Shown: positions 25,316-34,881 of the stretch, one piece after another
Layout of the letters: each line of letters opens with the position of its first letter
Position numbering within the stretch: position 1 is the stretch's first letter
Source of the DNA: Thalassolituus sp. UBA1087
GTDB lineage: Bacteria > Pseudomonadota > Gammaproteobacteria > Pseudomonadales > Oceanobacteraceae
Direction of reading: 5' to 3'
NCBI GenBank assembly: GCA_002314145.1
Contig: DCCG01000019.1
Span: 1-64,000, forward strand
DNA: 64,000 nt
Translations under genes and position numbers: made by a program
The notes under the pieces: generated by a model
Told to the model about the DNA's origin: nothing
Databases searched by the model: none
Seen by the model: only the letters and a program-made list of their open reading frames with translations

Positions 25316-26971
25316 CTAAGAATTGTCAGCAGCACGACCTTTCAGCGCAAACAATCCGCGGGGTCGTTTCTGAATAAAGAGAATGATAAAAACCAGCACC
25401 AGTATTTTTGCCAGTACGGCACCGGCCATGGGCTCGATAATTTTATTGGCAACCCCCAGCGACATCGCAGCCACCAGCGTGCCCCACAGGTTACCGACAC
25501 CGCCGAATACCACCACCATAAAGGAATCAATGATATACGCCTGACCCAGGTTCGGACCGACGTTGGTTAACTGTGACAATGCCACACCGGCAATCCCGGC
25601 GATGCCTGAACCCAGTCCGAAGGTCAGTGCATCCACCCAGCCGGTACGGATACCCATTGAGCTGGCCATGGGCCGGTTCATAGTGACGGCGCGCATCTGC
25701 AGACCAAAGAGTGTGCGTTTCAGCACCAGAGCGAGAACAGCCAGCACCAGCAAACTGAAAATAATGATGTATAAACGGTTCCAGGTAAGCTCCAGTGCAG
25801 GGTTCAGCATAAAGGTTCCGGACATCCAGTCCGGCGATGCAACCTGACGGTTTAACGGGCTGAAGATCGAGCGTACCGCCTGTTGCAGAATTAAACTGAT
25901 ACCAAAGGTGGCCAGTAAGGTTTCCAGTGGACGGCCGTATAAATGACGGATAACGCCACGTTCGATGGCCACGCCAACGGCTCCGGAAACGAGAAAAGCG
26001 GCAGGAACAGACACCACCAATGACAAACCAATATGATCCGGCATCAGCTGTTGCACAACATAGGTGGTGTAAGCACCCAGCATAATCATTTCGCCATGGG
26101 CCATATTAATGACGCCCATCACACCGAAAGTAATGGCCAGGCCGATGGCAGCCAGTAACAGCACCGCACCCAGCGCCAGACCGAAGTATAAGTTTTCCGC
26201 ATAGCCGTTCAGCCTGAGCATGGATTCAATGTCATCCAGTGTCGCCTGTGCCAGTTTATATTCTCCGGCACGGCTGGCTTTTTCCTGTTCAGAAAAGCCA
26301 CGCATAAACTGAATCAGTGCGGCGCGTATTTCCGGATATAAGGATCCTTCAAACGATGTCAGTGCCGCCATACGGGCTTCAGCGCTGTCGCTTTGTAACA
26401 GAATCAGCCCCTTAACCAGGGATAAAATACGCTTTATTTCTTTATTATCTTCTTTGCTCAGTGCCGCTTCGACAAAGGCAACATCCACATCTTCACTGTT
26501 TTTTAACAGGTTGGTGGCCGCCTCAAGACGTAACTGAACATTTTTTGAGTTAATCTGCGCCTGTGAAATCAGGCTGCGTAATGTACCGCGCAGGGAGTTA
26601 TTAACGCCGATCTTGCGCTTATCACGACGGCCAAGACCTTCTACCGGCTGATCGGTAAAGGCATCACGGATGTTGTCCTCATCGACAACGATCAGAATTG
26701 TATTGTCATCTTTCCGGTAATAAAGATTACCGTCCAGAAATGTTTTTAGAATAATAAGCGAACGGTCAGAGCCAACGGCTGCCATCTGCTCTGCTATTTC
26801 CGCTTTTTCGCGATAATTGGCTTTTATTAATGATTGGGTAATCTGGTGAAGACTGTCCGCCGCGGGTGGCGTCTGAGCGGGCTGACCAGCAGCTTCATTG
26901 TCTGCATACACAGAGGCACACGTCAGCAGCAGTATCAGTGTTACCAATACCTGCCTGCAATACATCAGCAT
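25316..26971 (-). CDS. urtB: Urea ABC transporter permease UrtB
   Basis: 551 residues. Signal peptide (about 1-23), then a periplasmic helical extension of roughly 230 residues characteristic of UrtB, followed by the LivH-like permease domain: AIGLAITFGVMGVINMAHGE, TLLATFGISLILQQAVR and the coupling loop KRTLFGLQMRAVTMNRPMAS. The extension is rich in Glu/Lys/Ser and may contact UrtA. Begins 96 bp after urtA, with a stem-loop between. Confidence 0.94.
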   Translation of the reverse strand: MLMYCRQVLVTLILLLTCASVYADNEAAGQPAQTPPAADSLHQITQSLIKANYREKAEIAEQMAAVGSDRSLIILKTFLDGNLYYRKDDNTILIVVDEDNIRDAFTDQPVEGLGRRDKRKIGVNNSLRGTLRSLISQAQINSKNVQLRLEAATNLLKNSEDVDVAFVEAALSKEDNKEIKRILSLVKGLILLQSDSAEARMAALTSFEGSLYPEIRAALIQFMRGFSEQEKASRAGEYKLAQATLDDIESMLRLNGYAENLYFGLALGAVLLLAAIGLAITFGVMGVINMAHGEMIMLGAYTTYVVQQLMPDHIGLSLVVSVPAAFLVSGAVGVAIERGVIRHLYGRPLETLLATFGISLILQQAVRSIFSPLNRQVASPDWMSGTFMLNPALELTWNRLYIIIFSLLVLAVLALVLKRTLFGLQMRAVTMNRPMASSMGIRTGWVDALTFGLGSGIAGIAGVALSQLTNVGPNLGQAYIIDSFMVVVFGGVGNLWGTLVAAMSLGVANKIIEPMAGAVLAKILVLVFIILFIQKRPRGLFALKGRAADNS

Positions 26972-27034
26972 AGGAATCGTCCTGTTGTGTCAGGCCGCAA
27001 GGCCTGTGTGTCCGGCGTTAAAGTGGTTCAGATG

Positions 27035-27054
27035 CCCTCCGCCGCAGCGGAGGG
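27035..27054 (-). other. Intercistronic stem-loop between urtA and urtB
   Basis: Perfect 8-bp stem CCCTCCGC / GCGGAGGG with a CGCA loop, 14 bases after the urtA stop. No T-run. Probably protects the urtA segment of the transcript, so that the binding protein is made in excess over the membrane parts. Confidence 0.65.
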
Positions 27055-27067
27055 AACACCTTTCTGC

Positions 27068-28378
27068 TTATTCAGCAGTCGCCATGCTGCCACCACAGGT
27101 TTTGGTTTTGGTGTTGTAGTTGCCGCAATTGATCGGTGCGGTCCAGTCAGAAATGAGGTTTTTGCTTTCCGGCAGGTAATCTGTCCAGGCATCACCCGGC
27201 ACTACACCGTCGGTTTCCCAGACGATATCGAACTGACCATCTTCCTGAATTTCACCGATCAGAACCGGTTTGCTCAGGTGGTGGTTTTTGTTCATTTTCG
27301 CCATACCGCCTGTCAGGTTAGGAACTTCAATACCGATCATGGCTGATTCGACTTTATCGACGTCTGTGGTACCGGCTTTTTCTACCGCTTTGGCCCACAT
27401 ATTAAAACCGATATAAGTGGCTTCCATCGGGTCATTGGTCACACGTTCATCGTCTTTAATGAACTCATGCCAGTCAGCAATAAAGTCATCATTGGCGTCA
27501 GTCGGTGCACTCATAAAGTAGTTCCATGCCGCCAGGTGTCCGACCAGTGGCGCTGTATCAAAACCGGACAGTTCTTCTTCGCCCACAGAGAAGGCCACCA
27601 CCGGAATATCTTCTGCACTGACGCCCTGGTTTGCCAGCTCTTTATAGAAAGGCACGTTAGCATCACCATTAATGGTGGAAACAACGGCCGTTTTCACACC
27701 ACTGCTGCCGAATTTTTTAATATCAGACACAATGGTTTGCCAGTCAGAATGACCGAATGGTGTGTAGTTAATCATGATGTCTTTTTCAGCAACGCCTTTA
27801 GACTTCAGATAACTTTCCAGAATTTTGTTCGTGGTCCGCGGATACACGTAGTCGGTACCGGCCAGTACCCAACGCTTAACCCCCACATCATTCATCAGAT
27901 AATCAACCGCCGGAATCGCCTGCTGGTTAGGCGCAGCACCGGTGTAAAACACATTGTAAGAAGATTCTTCACCTTCGTACTGCACCGGATAGAACAGCAG
28001 ACCATTCAGTTCTTCAATCACTGGCAGAACGGATTTACGGGAAACGGATGTCCAGCAGCCAAAAATGACATCCACTTTTTCTTTTTCCAGCAGCTCGCGG
28101 GTTTTTTCCGCAAACAGTGGCCAGTTAGAGGCCGGGTCTACCACTACAGGTTCCAGTTTTTTTCCTAACAGACCACCTTTTTTGTTCTGTTCTTCCACCA
28201 TCATAAGAACAGTATCTTTAAGCGTCGTTTCGGAAATAGCCATGGTGCCGGACAGGGAGTGCAGAACCCCCACCTTAATGGTATCCGCCGCATTAGCCAG
28301 ACTGATACCAGCCGCCAGCGTGGCAGTGGCCAGTACCTTTGATACTTTGCTCAGGGATTTAAAGCCTGATTTGTTCAT
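27068..28378 (-). CDS. urtA: Urea ABC transporter substrate-binding protein UrtA
   Basis: 436 residues. Start chosen at ATG 28378: the AAGG site is about nine bases away, whereas an ATG nine bases earlier sits directly on it. Signal peptide MNKSGFKSLSKVSKVLATAT...ISLANA-AD. The mature protein starts TIKVGVLHSLSGTMAISETT, then LDTVLMM-like helix and FGCWTSVSRKSVLPVIEE, YPVQYEGEESS and AGTDYVYPRTTN, all typical of UrtA/FmdD amide-binding proteins. No urease genes are in this window, so the fate of imported urea is not shown here. Confidence 0.95.
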   Translation of the reverse strand: MNKSGFKSLSKVSKVLATATLAAGISLANAADTIKVGVLHSLSGTMAISETTLKDTVLMMVEEQNKKGGLLGKKLEPVVVDPASNWPLFAEKTRELLEKEKVDVIFGCWTSVSRKSVLPVIEELNGLLFYPVQYEGEESSYNVFYTGAAPNQQAIPAVDYLMNDVGVKRWVLAGTDYVYPRTTNKILESYLKSKGVAEKDIMINYTPFGHSDWQTIVSDIKKFGSSGVKTAVVSTINGDANVPFYKELANQGVSAEDIPVVAFSVGEEELSGFDTAPLVGHLAAWNYFMSAPTDANDDFIADWHEFIKDDERVTNDPMEATYIGFNMWAKAVEKAGTTDVDKVESAMIGIEVPNLTGGMAKMNKNHHLSKPVLIGEIQEDGQFDIVWETDGVVPGDAWTDYLPESKNLISDWTAPINCGNYNTKTKTCGGSMATAE

Positions 28379-28458
28379 GGAGTCCATCCTTCTTGGTTTG
28401 ATTATCTTTATCGCCGGCTCTGATGGCGGCGTTGCTCTAAGGCTTGCGGACTCTGTTG

Positions 28459-28475
28459 AGCAAGCGCTGTACCAA
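28459..28475 (-). promoter_or_regulatory. Sigma-54 promoter of urtABCDE
   Basis: Minus strand TTGGTACAGCGCTTGCT fits TTGGCAC-N5-TTGCT with one mismatch and exact GG-N10-GC spacing. Predicted transcription start about 28448, some 70 bases before the urtA ATG. Confidence 0.85.
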
Positions 28476-28590
28476 TTACTATTTCAGTGCATTTTTCCTG
28501 AAAATAAGCGAACAGAATTACACCAGATTACGCACGCAATGGCAGAAGGCGCGAATTTCCGCCCCGATTACGCACAACAAAGAATCACCA

Positions 28591-28607
28591 TGCACCATTA
28601 AAAGGCA
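28591..28607. promoter_or_regulatory. Partial NtrC-like site upstream of the urt promoter
   Basis: TGCACCATTAAAAGGCA: perfect left half TGCACC and a weak right half. About 150 bp upstream of the predicted urt start, a suitable enhancer position. Confidence 0.45.
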
Positions 28608-28835
28608 CTTGATAAATTACCCTGTTAAACCCGTCGTCACCAACAGCATGAAAAACCTTCTCTGCGCCAGCGCAGGCCGTAAAACCCGTCTATATTTAAA
28701 GATATTCATATCATTAACTGAGCGGAACCTGCATACCTGATGCTCACGAAAAAGACTATATTCCGGAATACTGCCAGCAGCGCTTCCGATATACTGATGA
28801 GCAGAGCATCCTCGGTTAAAGCACACGGGCGTCAA

Positions 28836-30551
28836 ATGAACCTAAAACCCAGATTTTTATTACTCACCTGTATTCTGATATTCCTGGTGGGGGCAGGCGT
28901 CTGGGTTGCCGGCCATAAAATCATATTAAATATCGTTGAAGAGTGGTCCGCCCGGCATTTCGCCACCCAGGTCAGACTGGAAGAAGAGCGTTCACTGCAA
29001 CCCCTGATACGGGAAGTGGCACTGGCGCGCCAGTTTGCGGATTCTCAGATTCTCCGGGAATGGATTAAAGACCCGCTCAATAAAGGCAAGAAGCAACGCG
29101 CCCTGAACGAAATGGAAGCTTTTCGTCAGAACTTTGCTGATCACAGTTATTTTGTGGCCTTACTGGATTCCGGCGACTACTACCATAACAATGCCGCAGA
29201 CGAGTTTGCCGGCGAAGAATACCGCTACACCCTGAAGGAAGATAATCCGGACGACAGCTGGTTTTACAGTATTGTGGCGCAGAACCGCGATATTCACCTG
29301 AACGTTAACCCGGATGTACAGCTGGGGGTGACCAAACTCTGGATTGATGTCCTGATGCGGGATGGTGATCAGGTAATTGGTGTCGTGGGCACCGGGCTGG
29401 ATCTCAGCCGTTACATTTCCGATATCGCCACCTCACCGGACCCGGGTATTAATAATTTCCTGTTTGATCATGAAGGCGCGATCCAGATCTCTCATGACCT
29501 CAGCCAGATTGATTACAACAGCATCAGTAAAGAGCAGTCGGAACAGAAAACCGTCTGGCAGCTGCTGGATACAGAACAGGACCAGCAGGTTCTGCGTCAG
29601 GCGATGGCCAACGCCCAGGACAACCCCGGCCAGGTCAGCAGTCTGTATCTCTCTCATGATGGCCACGAGTACCTCAGCGGTGTGATTTATCTGCCGGAAA
29701 TCGACTGGTATGTGATGACACTGCAGGATCTCGATCAACTGGTCCCTTTGGCGACCTTCCACGAATTATTGTTGCTCGCCGGCGTTACACTGGTGGTTTT
29801 TCTGCTGCTGTTTAATCTGGCGTTTAACCGCCATATTCTCAGGCCCATCAGCAATCTCGAAGGTGCTATCCGTGAATTACGCGAAACCGGCAGCATCACG
29901 CCACTGCACGAACCTGATTCCGGTGAAACCGGCCGCCTTATCCGCCACTTCAACAGCATGGCCGAAGACATTACCCGCCATCATGAAGAACTGGAAAGCC
30001 GGGTAAAACAGCGTACCCGGGAACTGGAACTGCTCACCCAGACCGACCCGCTGACCGGTCTGCTCAACCGTCGCGGCATGTTGCAGCACCTCACCCGGCA
30101 TATGAACCGGCTGGAGCGGGAAAAAGAACACTTCGGCATTCTCTGGATCGACCTGGACCACTTTAAAGCCATTAATGATGAATATGGCCACGCCATGGGT
30201 GACCACGCTCTGGAAACCACGGCCGATAAAATACGCACAGACCTGCGTCTGTACGATTACGCCGCCCGCTGGGGTGGCGATGAATTTCTGGTGTTGATTA
30301 AAGCGCCGGATAAGGAAACCCTCGACCAGTTGGGTCAAAGGTTGTGTAAAACCCTGTGTGCAGTAAAACTGACCGCCGCAGAGAACAGCGGACCCGCGCC
30401 GGACAATACCAGGCTATCGGTCAGTATCGGTGGCTGTTTCGTCAATCAGGGGGGCTCTCTGAACGGTGTGCTGGCAGCCGCGGATCAGGCGCTCTATATG
30501 GCCAAAAACGCCGGTCGCGGCCATTACGTTTCCACTCAGCTGCATACCTGA
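28836..30551 (+). CDS. Membrane sensor diguanylate cyclase (dCache-HAMP-GGDEF)
   Basis: 571 residues from ATG 28836; in-frame ATGs at 28740 and 28797 would add a Ser/Thr-rich stretch with no clear role, and no candidate has a strong ribosome site. Membrane helix (about 6-26), large periplasmic Cache-like sensor (30-300), second helix (about 307-330), HAMP segment, short coiled coil, then GGDEF with active site ARWGGDEFLVL and product-inhibition I-site RLYD five residues upstream. So it is predicted to make c-di-GMP with feedback control. Ends eight bases from the convergent GGDEF-EAL gene. Confidence 0.88.
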   Translation: MNLKPRFLLLTCILIFLVGAGVWVAGHKIILNIVEEWSARHFATQVRLEEERSLQPLIREVALARQFADSQILREWIKDPLNKGKKQRALNEMEAFRQNFADHSYFVALLDSGDYYHNNAADEFAGEEYRYTLKEDNPDDSWFYSIVAQNRDIHLNVNPDVQLGVTKLWIDVLMRDGDQVIGVVGTGLDLSRYISDIATSPDPGINNFLFDHEGAIQISHDLSQIDYNSISKEQSEQKTVWQLLDTEQDQQVLRQAMANAQDNPGQVSSLYLSHDGHEYLSGVIYLPEIDWYVMTLQDLDQLVPLATFHELLLLAGVTLVVFLLLFNLAFNRHILRPISNLEGAIRELRETGSITPLHEPDSGETGRLIRHFNSMAEDITRHHEELESRVKQRTRELELLTQTDPLTGLLNRRGMLQHLTRHMNRLEREKEHFGILWIDLDHFKAINDEYGHAMGDHALETTADKIRTDLRLYDYAARWGGDEFLVLIKAPDKETLDQLGQRLCKTLCAVKLTAAENSGPAPDNTRLSVSIGGCFVNQGGSLNGVLAAADQALYMAKNAGRGHYVSTQLHT

Positions 30552-30558
30552 TGTCTGA

Positions 30559-32463
30559 TCAGCACAGGTTCTCCATATCCGCAGCCTGTGCCTGCAGCCA
30601 GCGGACAAAATGATCCCCTGTCAGTGCCGGTGACCAGTAATAGCCCTGTGCCTCATGGCATCCCAGCGACTGCAGCTGCATCAGTGTTGTTTCATCTTCC
30701 ACGCCTTCTGCCACGACGGCGAGATCCAGACTATCTGCCATCTGAATAATGGCACTGACCAGAGGACGGTCGCGCTCAGACGTACCCAGACCGCTGACAA
30801 AAGATTTATCGATTTTCAGGCGCGCAGCATTAAAGCGTTTCAGATACCCCAGGTTGGAATAACCGGTCCCGAAATCATCAATCGCAAAGCGCACGCCCAG
30901 CCGGTGCAGTTCATCCATCTGGCGCTGCACATGCACACTCTCGCCGATCAGCATGGATTCCGTCAGCTCCAGTTCCAGCGCCTGCGCCGGCAGTCCGCTT
31001 TCACGCAGGATGGCTTTCACTTTGCCCGGCAGATCACCATCACGGAACTGCACATACGATAGATTCACCGACACCGTCATGCCGGCAAACCCCAGCCGTT
31101 GCCACTGCGCACAGGCAATGCAGGACTGGCGCAGTACCCAGTGTCCGATCTCCACAATAATGCCGGTGCTCTCCGCCAGCGGAATAAACTCCGCCGGGGA
31201 AACAAACGTCCCGTCGCTCTGCTGCCAGCGGATTAACGCCTCTGCGCCGCACACCCGGGCCTGGCGGATATCCAGCTGTGGCTGGTAATACACACTGAAT
31301 TCGCCGTTTTTCAGCGCATCCCGCAAACCGGCTGTCATGGAGAGTTTTTCACGGCTGACCCGATCCATGCTGTCGTCATACACCCGATAGGTGTGGCGGC
31401 CATCGGCCTTGGCCTGATACATGGCCAGATCGGCGTGCTTGCACACCTCACTGAAACTTTCACCATGCCGGGGGGCGTATGCAACTCCGGCAGACCCCGA
31501 GACTTCGATCAGCGTATCCATGATGAAAAAGGGCCGGGTGGCGGCATCAATCATCGACTGCGCCAGTTGATGAATGCGTTTCTCTTCCCCCGGAGCACAG
31601 CCGGTTAACACCAGAAACTCATCACCACCGAAACGGCACAGAATGTCATCCGGAGCGATCAGTTTATTCATCCGCTCCGCCATTTGCCGCAGCAGGGTGT
31701 CACCGGCGGCATGACCGAGCGAATCATTCACCGGTTTAAAGTTATCCAGATCAAAAAACAGCACCGCCAGCTGACAATCGCCGTCACGGCAGTGACGGTA
31801 ACGGCGCTGAAATTCAGTTTCCAGATAGCGCCGGTTAGCCAGTCCGGTCAGCTGATCCACATTCGCCAGAGCGCCGATCAGGTTCTCGTTTTCTTTCACC
31901 CGGCGGTTTTCTTCGCGCAGAGAAGCCATCAGGCGCCGCTGGTCGCGAATCAGAATGTAACCACTGAAGCCGGTCATCAGCAGGATCACATCGACAAAAA
32001 TAATGTGGCGATAGGCCAGCTCGTAGTAATAGGCCTGATGCAGCCCGGTCAGTGTAAGAATGCCGGTCACGGTGGCAAACAGCAGCATAAATAACAGCAG
32101 GGGGAAGAACAGCCGGCGCCCGCCGAGGATCGCCGAAAAGACCAGCATTGCCGGATAGGCCAGCAGAGACATATCGCGCACGCCTTCGGAGATCCACGCC
32201 AGTGCCGACAACATCAGGGTAATCGACCAGAGGAACAGGTTCACTGCGATGCCCGGCCGCTGGCGCCAGGCAAACCAGGCGACGGCCGCCAGCATCAGCA
32301 TTCCGCCCCACAGATACAACAGAATACGGCCATCAGCCACCAGAGAAATCAGAAACAGACCGGCGGAAGAGACGGCGCTTATCTGCAACATGCGGCGCGA
32401 ACGCAGTGCATCATTATGGAAATCAGCGGGCATCTCTGCCTTCTTCGCCTTATGCCTGTTCAT
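30559..32463 (-). CDS. Membrane GGDEF-EAL protein (c-di-GMP turnover)
   Basis: 634 residues. About six N-terminal membrane helices (28-185), a short coiled coil, GGDEF (about 200-365) with intact RFGGDEFLVL but no RxxD I-site (APDD at that position), and EAL (about 380-630) with CGAEALIRW, ELTESML, DDFGTGYSNLGYLKRF and LKIDKSFV. Both domains keep their signature residues, so cyclase and phosphodiesterase activities are both possible; EAL activity is the more usual outcome in such hybrids. Divergent from the acyl-CoA dehydrogenase operon. Confidence 0.9.
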   Translation of the reverse strand: MNRHKAKKAEMPADFHNDALRSRRMLQISAVSSAGLFLISLVADGRILLYLWGGMLMLAAVAWFAWRQRPGIAVNLFLWSITLMLSALAWISEGVRDMSLLAYPAMLVFSAILGGRRLFFPLLLFMLLFATVTGILTLTGLHQAYYYELAYRHIIFVDVILLMTGFSGYILIRDQRRLMASLREENRRVKENENLIGALANVDQLTGLANRRYLETEFQRRYRHCRDGDCQLAVLFFDLDNFKPVNDSLGHAAGDTLLRQMAERMNKLIAPDDILCRFGGDEFLVLTGCAPGEEKRIHQLAQSMIDAATRPFFIMDTLIEVSGSAGVAYAPRHGESFSEVCKHADLAMYQAKADGRHTYRVYDDSMDRVSREKLSMTAGLRDALKNGEFSVYYQPQLDIRQARVCGAEALIRWQQSDGTFVSPAEFIPLAESTGIIVEIGHWVLRQSCIACAQWQRLGFAGMTVSVNLSYVQFRDGDLPGKVKAILRESGLPAQALELELTESMLIGESVHVQRQMDELHRLGVRFAIDDFGTGYSNLGYLKRFNAARLKIDKSFVSGLGTSERDRPLVSAIIQMADSLDLAVVAEGVEDETTLMQLQSLGCHEAQGYYWSPALTGDHFVRWLQAQAADMENLC

Positions 32464-32663
32464 GGTTGAGTCGTGACCCTGGTTTGCGGATACTTTTTAA
32501 GCTGCCGATTAATAATAGACTCTGCGCACCGGTCGGGGTCAAACACCTGTTCATGCATATGGTGAATAAATAAATATAAGAATTATTCATTTAATAAATA
32601 CTAGCTTTCTCCTTACACTCAGACTCAGAACCACCCACAACAACCAGCCCGCAAGAGGTCAGC

Positions 32664-33887
32664 ATGGATTTTCAGCATTCCGCCAAAGCCCAGGATTACC
32701 TGAAACGCGTTAAAGCGTTTATGAGCAAAGAAATCGAGCCAATCGAAGAAGACTACCTGCGCGAGCTGCACAGTCTGGATAATAAATGGACCGTGCTGCC
32801 CATCATCGAAGAGCTGAAAGCCAAAGCGAAGGCTGAAGGGCTGTGGAACATGTTCCTGCCGGACGAACACTTTGGCGCCGGCCTGAGTACTCTGGAATAC
32901 GCCGCCGTGGCCGAGCTCACCGGACGCTCCTTTATTGCCCCGGAGATTTTCAACTGTAATGCGCCGGATACCGGCAACATGGAAGTGCTGGAAAAATACG
33001 GCTCGCCGGAGCAACAGGAACAGTGGCTGAAACCCCTGCTGGATGGTGACATCCGTTCTGCCTTCTGCATGACTGAACCCGGCGTCGCCTCGTCCGATGC
33101 CACCAATATGGAAGCCACCGCCGTGGTGGAAGGCGACGAAGTCGTACTCAACGGCCGCAAGTGGTGGAGCACAGGCGTTGGCCATCCGAACTGTAAGGTC
33201 GGTATTTTTATGGGGCTGACCAACCCCGACGGTCCGCGTCACCAGCAGCATTCCATGGTGCTGTTCCCGTTCGATGCAGCGGGTGTCACCATCGAACGCA
33301 TGCTGCCGGTATTCGGTTTCTATGACGAGCCATACGGCCACGGCGAAGTCAGCTTCGACAATGTGCGTGTGCCACTGAGCAATATGATCGCCGGCCCCGG
33401 CCGTGGTTTTGAAATCGCTCAGGGACGTCTCGGACCCGGCCGTATTCACCACTGCATGCGCCTGATCGGTATGGCCGAGAAAGCCCTGGAGCTGATGTGT
33501 CAGCGCGCCGCCGGGCGCACCGCTTTCCATAAGCCACTGATGAAACTGGGCGGCAACGCCGACATCATTGCCAACGCGCGTATGAACATCGAGCAGGCGC
33601 GTCTGCTGGTATTCAAAGCCGCCTGGATGATCGATAAAGTCGGCGCTATGGGGGCTATGAGTGAAATTTCTCAGATCAAAGTCATTGCCCCGAACATGGC
33701 ACAGCAGATTATTGATGCCGCCATGCAGATGCACGGTGGTGGCGGACTGTCGGAAGACTTCCCGCTCACCGGCCTGTTTACCGCGGCCCGCGCCCTGCGC
33801 CTGGCGGATGGCCCGGATGAAGTCCACCGCAAGCTGATCGCCAAGATCGAGATGATGAAATATAAGAAATTCATGGCCCAGTCATAA
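32664..33887 (+). CDS. Acyl-CoA dehydrogenase family protein (ACAD10/11 or LvaC-like)
   Basis: 407 residues. FAD-dependent ACAD fold: FCMTEPGVASSDATNMEATA (FAD/substrate block, about 133-152), GRKWWSTGVGHP, ARMNIEQARLLVFKAAWMID helix, and the end MQMHGGGGLSEDFPL. First gene of a plus-strand group with an SDR, an APH-type kinase, a phosphatase-fold protein and a second SDR. That combination mirrors ACAD10/11 and the levulinate lva operon, in which a 4-phosphoacyl-CoA is converted to an enoyl-CoA. Substrate is inferred from context only. Confidence 0.88.
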   Translation: MDFQHSAKAQDYLKRVKAFMSKEIEPIEEDYLRELHSLDNKWTVLPIIEELKAKAKAEGLWNMFLPDEHFGAGLSTLEYAAVAELTGRSFIAPEIFNCNAPDTGNMEVLEKYGSPEQQEQWLKPLLDGDIRSAFCMTEPGVASSDATNMEATAVVEGDEVVLNGRKWWSTGVGHPNCKVGIFMGLTNPDGPRHQQHSMVLFPFDAAGVTIERMLPVFGFYDEPYGHGEVSFDNVRVPLSNMIAGPGRGFEIAQGRLGPGRIHHCMRLIGMAEKALELMCQRAAGRTAFHKPLMKLGGNADIIANARMNIEQARLLVFKAAWMIDKVGAMGAMSEISQIKVIAPNMAQQIIDAAMQMHGGGGLSEDFPLTGLFTAARALRLADGPDEVHRKLIAKIEMMKYKKFMAQS

Positions 33888-34034
33888 GCGCGACCAGCAC
33901 AACGCGCCCTGAGCCCCATTGGCTTATGGCGCGTTTGCCCCTTAACGGGCCATATGAATCAAAATAATAATTCAGCAGCGCCGTCACTCAGCCGGGGCTG
34001 CTTTTGCATTTTTACGGCATTTGAGGAACCCATC

Positions 34035-34880
34035 ATGAAAAAAGTATTGATCACAGGTGCGGCCAGCGGTCTGGGCCGGGCACTGGCATTACGCTTTGCC
34101 AGAGAAGGCGCCGATATCTGCATCGCCGACATCAATATGGACGGTGCAGCAGAAACCCTGACACTGGTGGAAAAAGCCGGCGGTAAAGGCTGGATTCACG
34201 AACTCGACGTACGCAGCGAAGACGCCTGGAAGCGCCTGCTGAACGAAGTGGAAAGCCGCTGGCAGGGCATCGACGTGGTCATTAATAACGCCGGCGTTGC
34301 CACCGGTGACCGCATCGACGCCGGTGACTGGGCCTGGTGGGACTGGATCATCGATATCAACCTCAAGGGCGTGGCACTGGGCTGCCGCACCTTTACTCCG
34401 ATGATGAAAAAACAGAGCAGCGGCACCTTTATTAATGTCGCCTCACTGGCTGGCCTGCTGAAGGCGCCTTCCATGTCGTCTTACAACGCCACCAAAGCGG
34501 CGGTCGTGGCCATCTCAGAAACCATGCACTTTGAACTGATGCCTTACGGCATTGGTGTAACAGCGTTATGCCCGGGGTTCTTCCGTACCAACCTCAATCA
34601 CGGCATGAAGACCTCAGACCCGGACATGCTGAAATTTGTCGATAAAGTGTTCGAAGCCTCAGCACTGGACGCTGACGATATTGCCGATGCCGCCTACAAA
34701 GCCATGCTGAAAAATCAGAAAATCTGTAATCCGCATCCGGCCGGGCGCCGCGCTTATTTCTTCAAAAAATACCTGCCGTTTCTGTTCAACAAAGGCATGA
34801 TCAACATGGCCAATGGCCTGAAAAAACGCGAAGACCAGCGTAAAAATGTTGCCGCCGGCAAGGAAGGAAAGGAAGCCTGA
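34035..34880 (+). CDS. Short-chain dehydrogenase/reductase (SDR)
   Basis: 281 residues from ATG 34035 (GAGG eight bases upstream). NAD(P) motif TGAASGLG, NNAG, catalytic Ser in NVASLAGL and SYNATKAAV (Tyr/Lys). The C-terminal extension of about 40 residues beyond the core is basic (KKREDQRKN). One base separates it from the APH-kinase gene. Likely oxidises or reduces a hydroxyl/keto group on the same acyl-CoA route. Confidence 0.9.
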   Translation: MKKVLITGAASGLGRALALRFAREGADICIADINMDGAAETLTLVEKAGGKGWIHELDVRSEDAWKRLLNEVESRWQGIDVVINNAGVATGDRIDAGDWAWWDWIIDINLKGVALGCRTFTPMMKKQSSGTFINVASLAGLLKAPSMSSYNATKAAVVAISETMHFELMPYGIGVTALCPGFFRTNLNHGMKTSDPDMLKFVDKVFEASALDADDIADAAYKAMLKNQKICNPHPAGRRAYFFKKYLPFLFNKGMINMANGLKKREDQRKNVAAGKEGKEA

Positions 34881-34881
34881 T

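Larger units (their letters stand above)
28379..28835. other. 457-bp region between urtA and the divergent diguanylate cyclase gene
   Basis: Holds the urt sigma-54 promoter and a partial NtrC site (see separate entries). The right half is AT-rich and probably carries the promoter of the plus-strand gene. No other gene seen. Confidence 0.6.

Noticed and set aside
32625..33827. 400-codon minus-strand frame opposite the acyl-CoA dehydrogenase
   Set aside because: Low-plausibility composition (His/Gln/Phe-rich), no ribosome site, and the sense strand encodes a clear ACAD.
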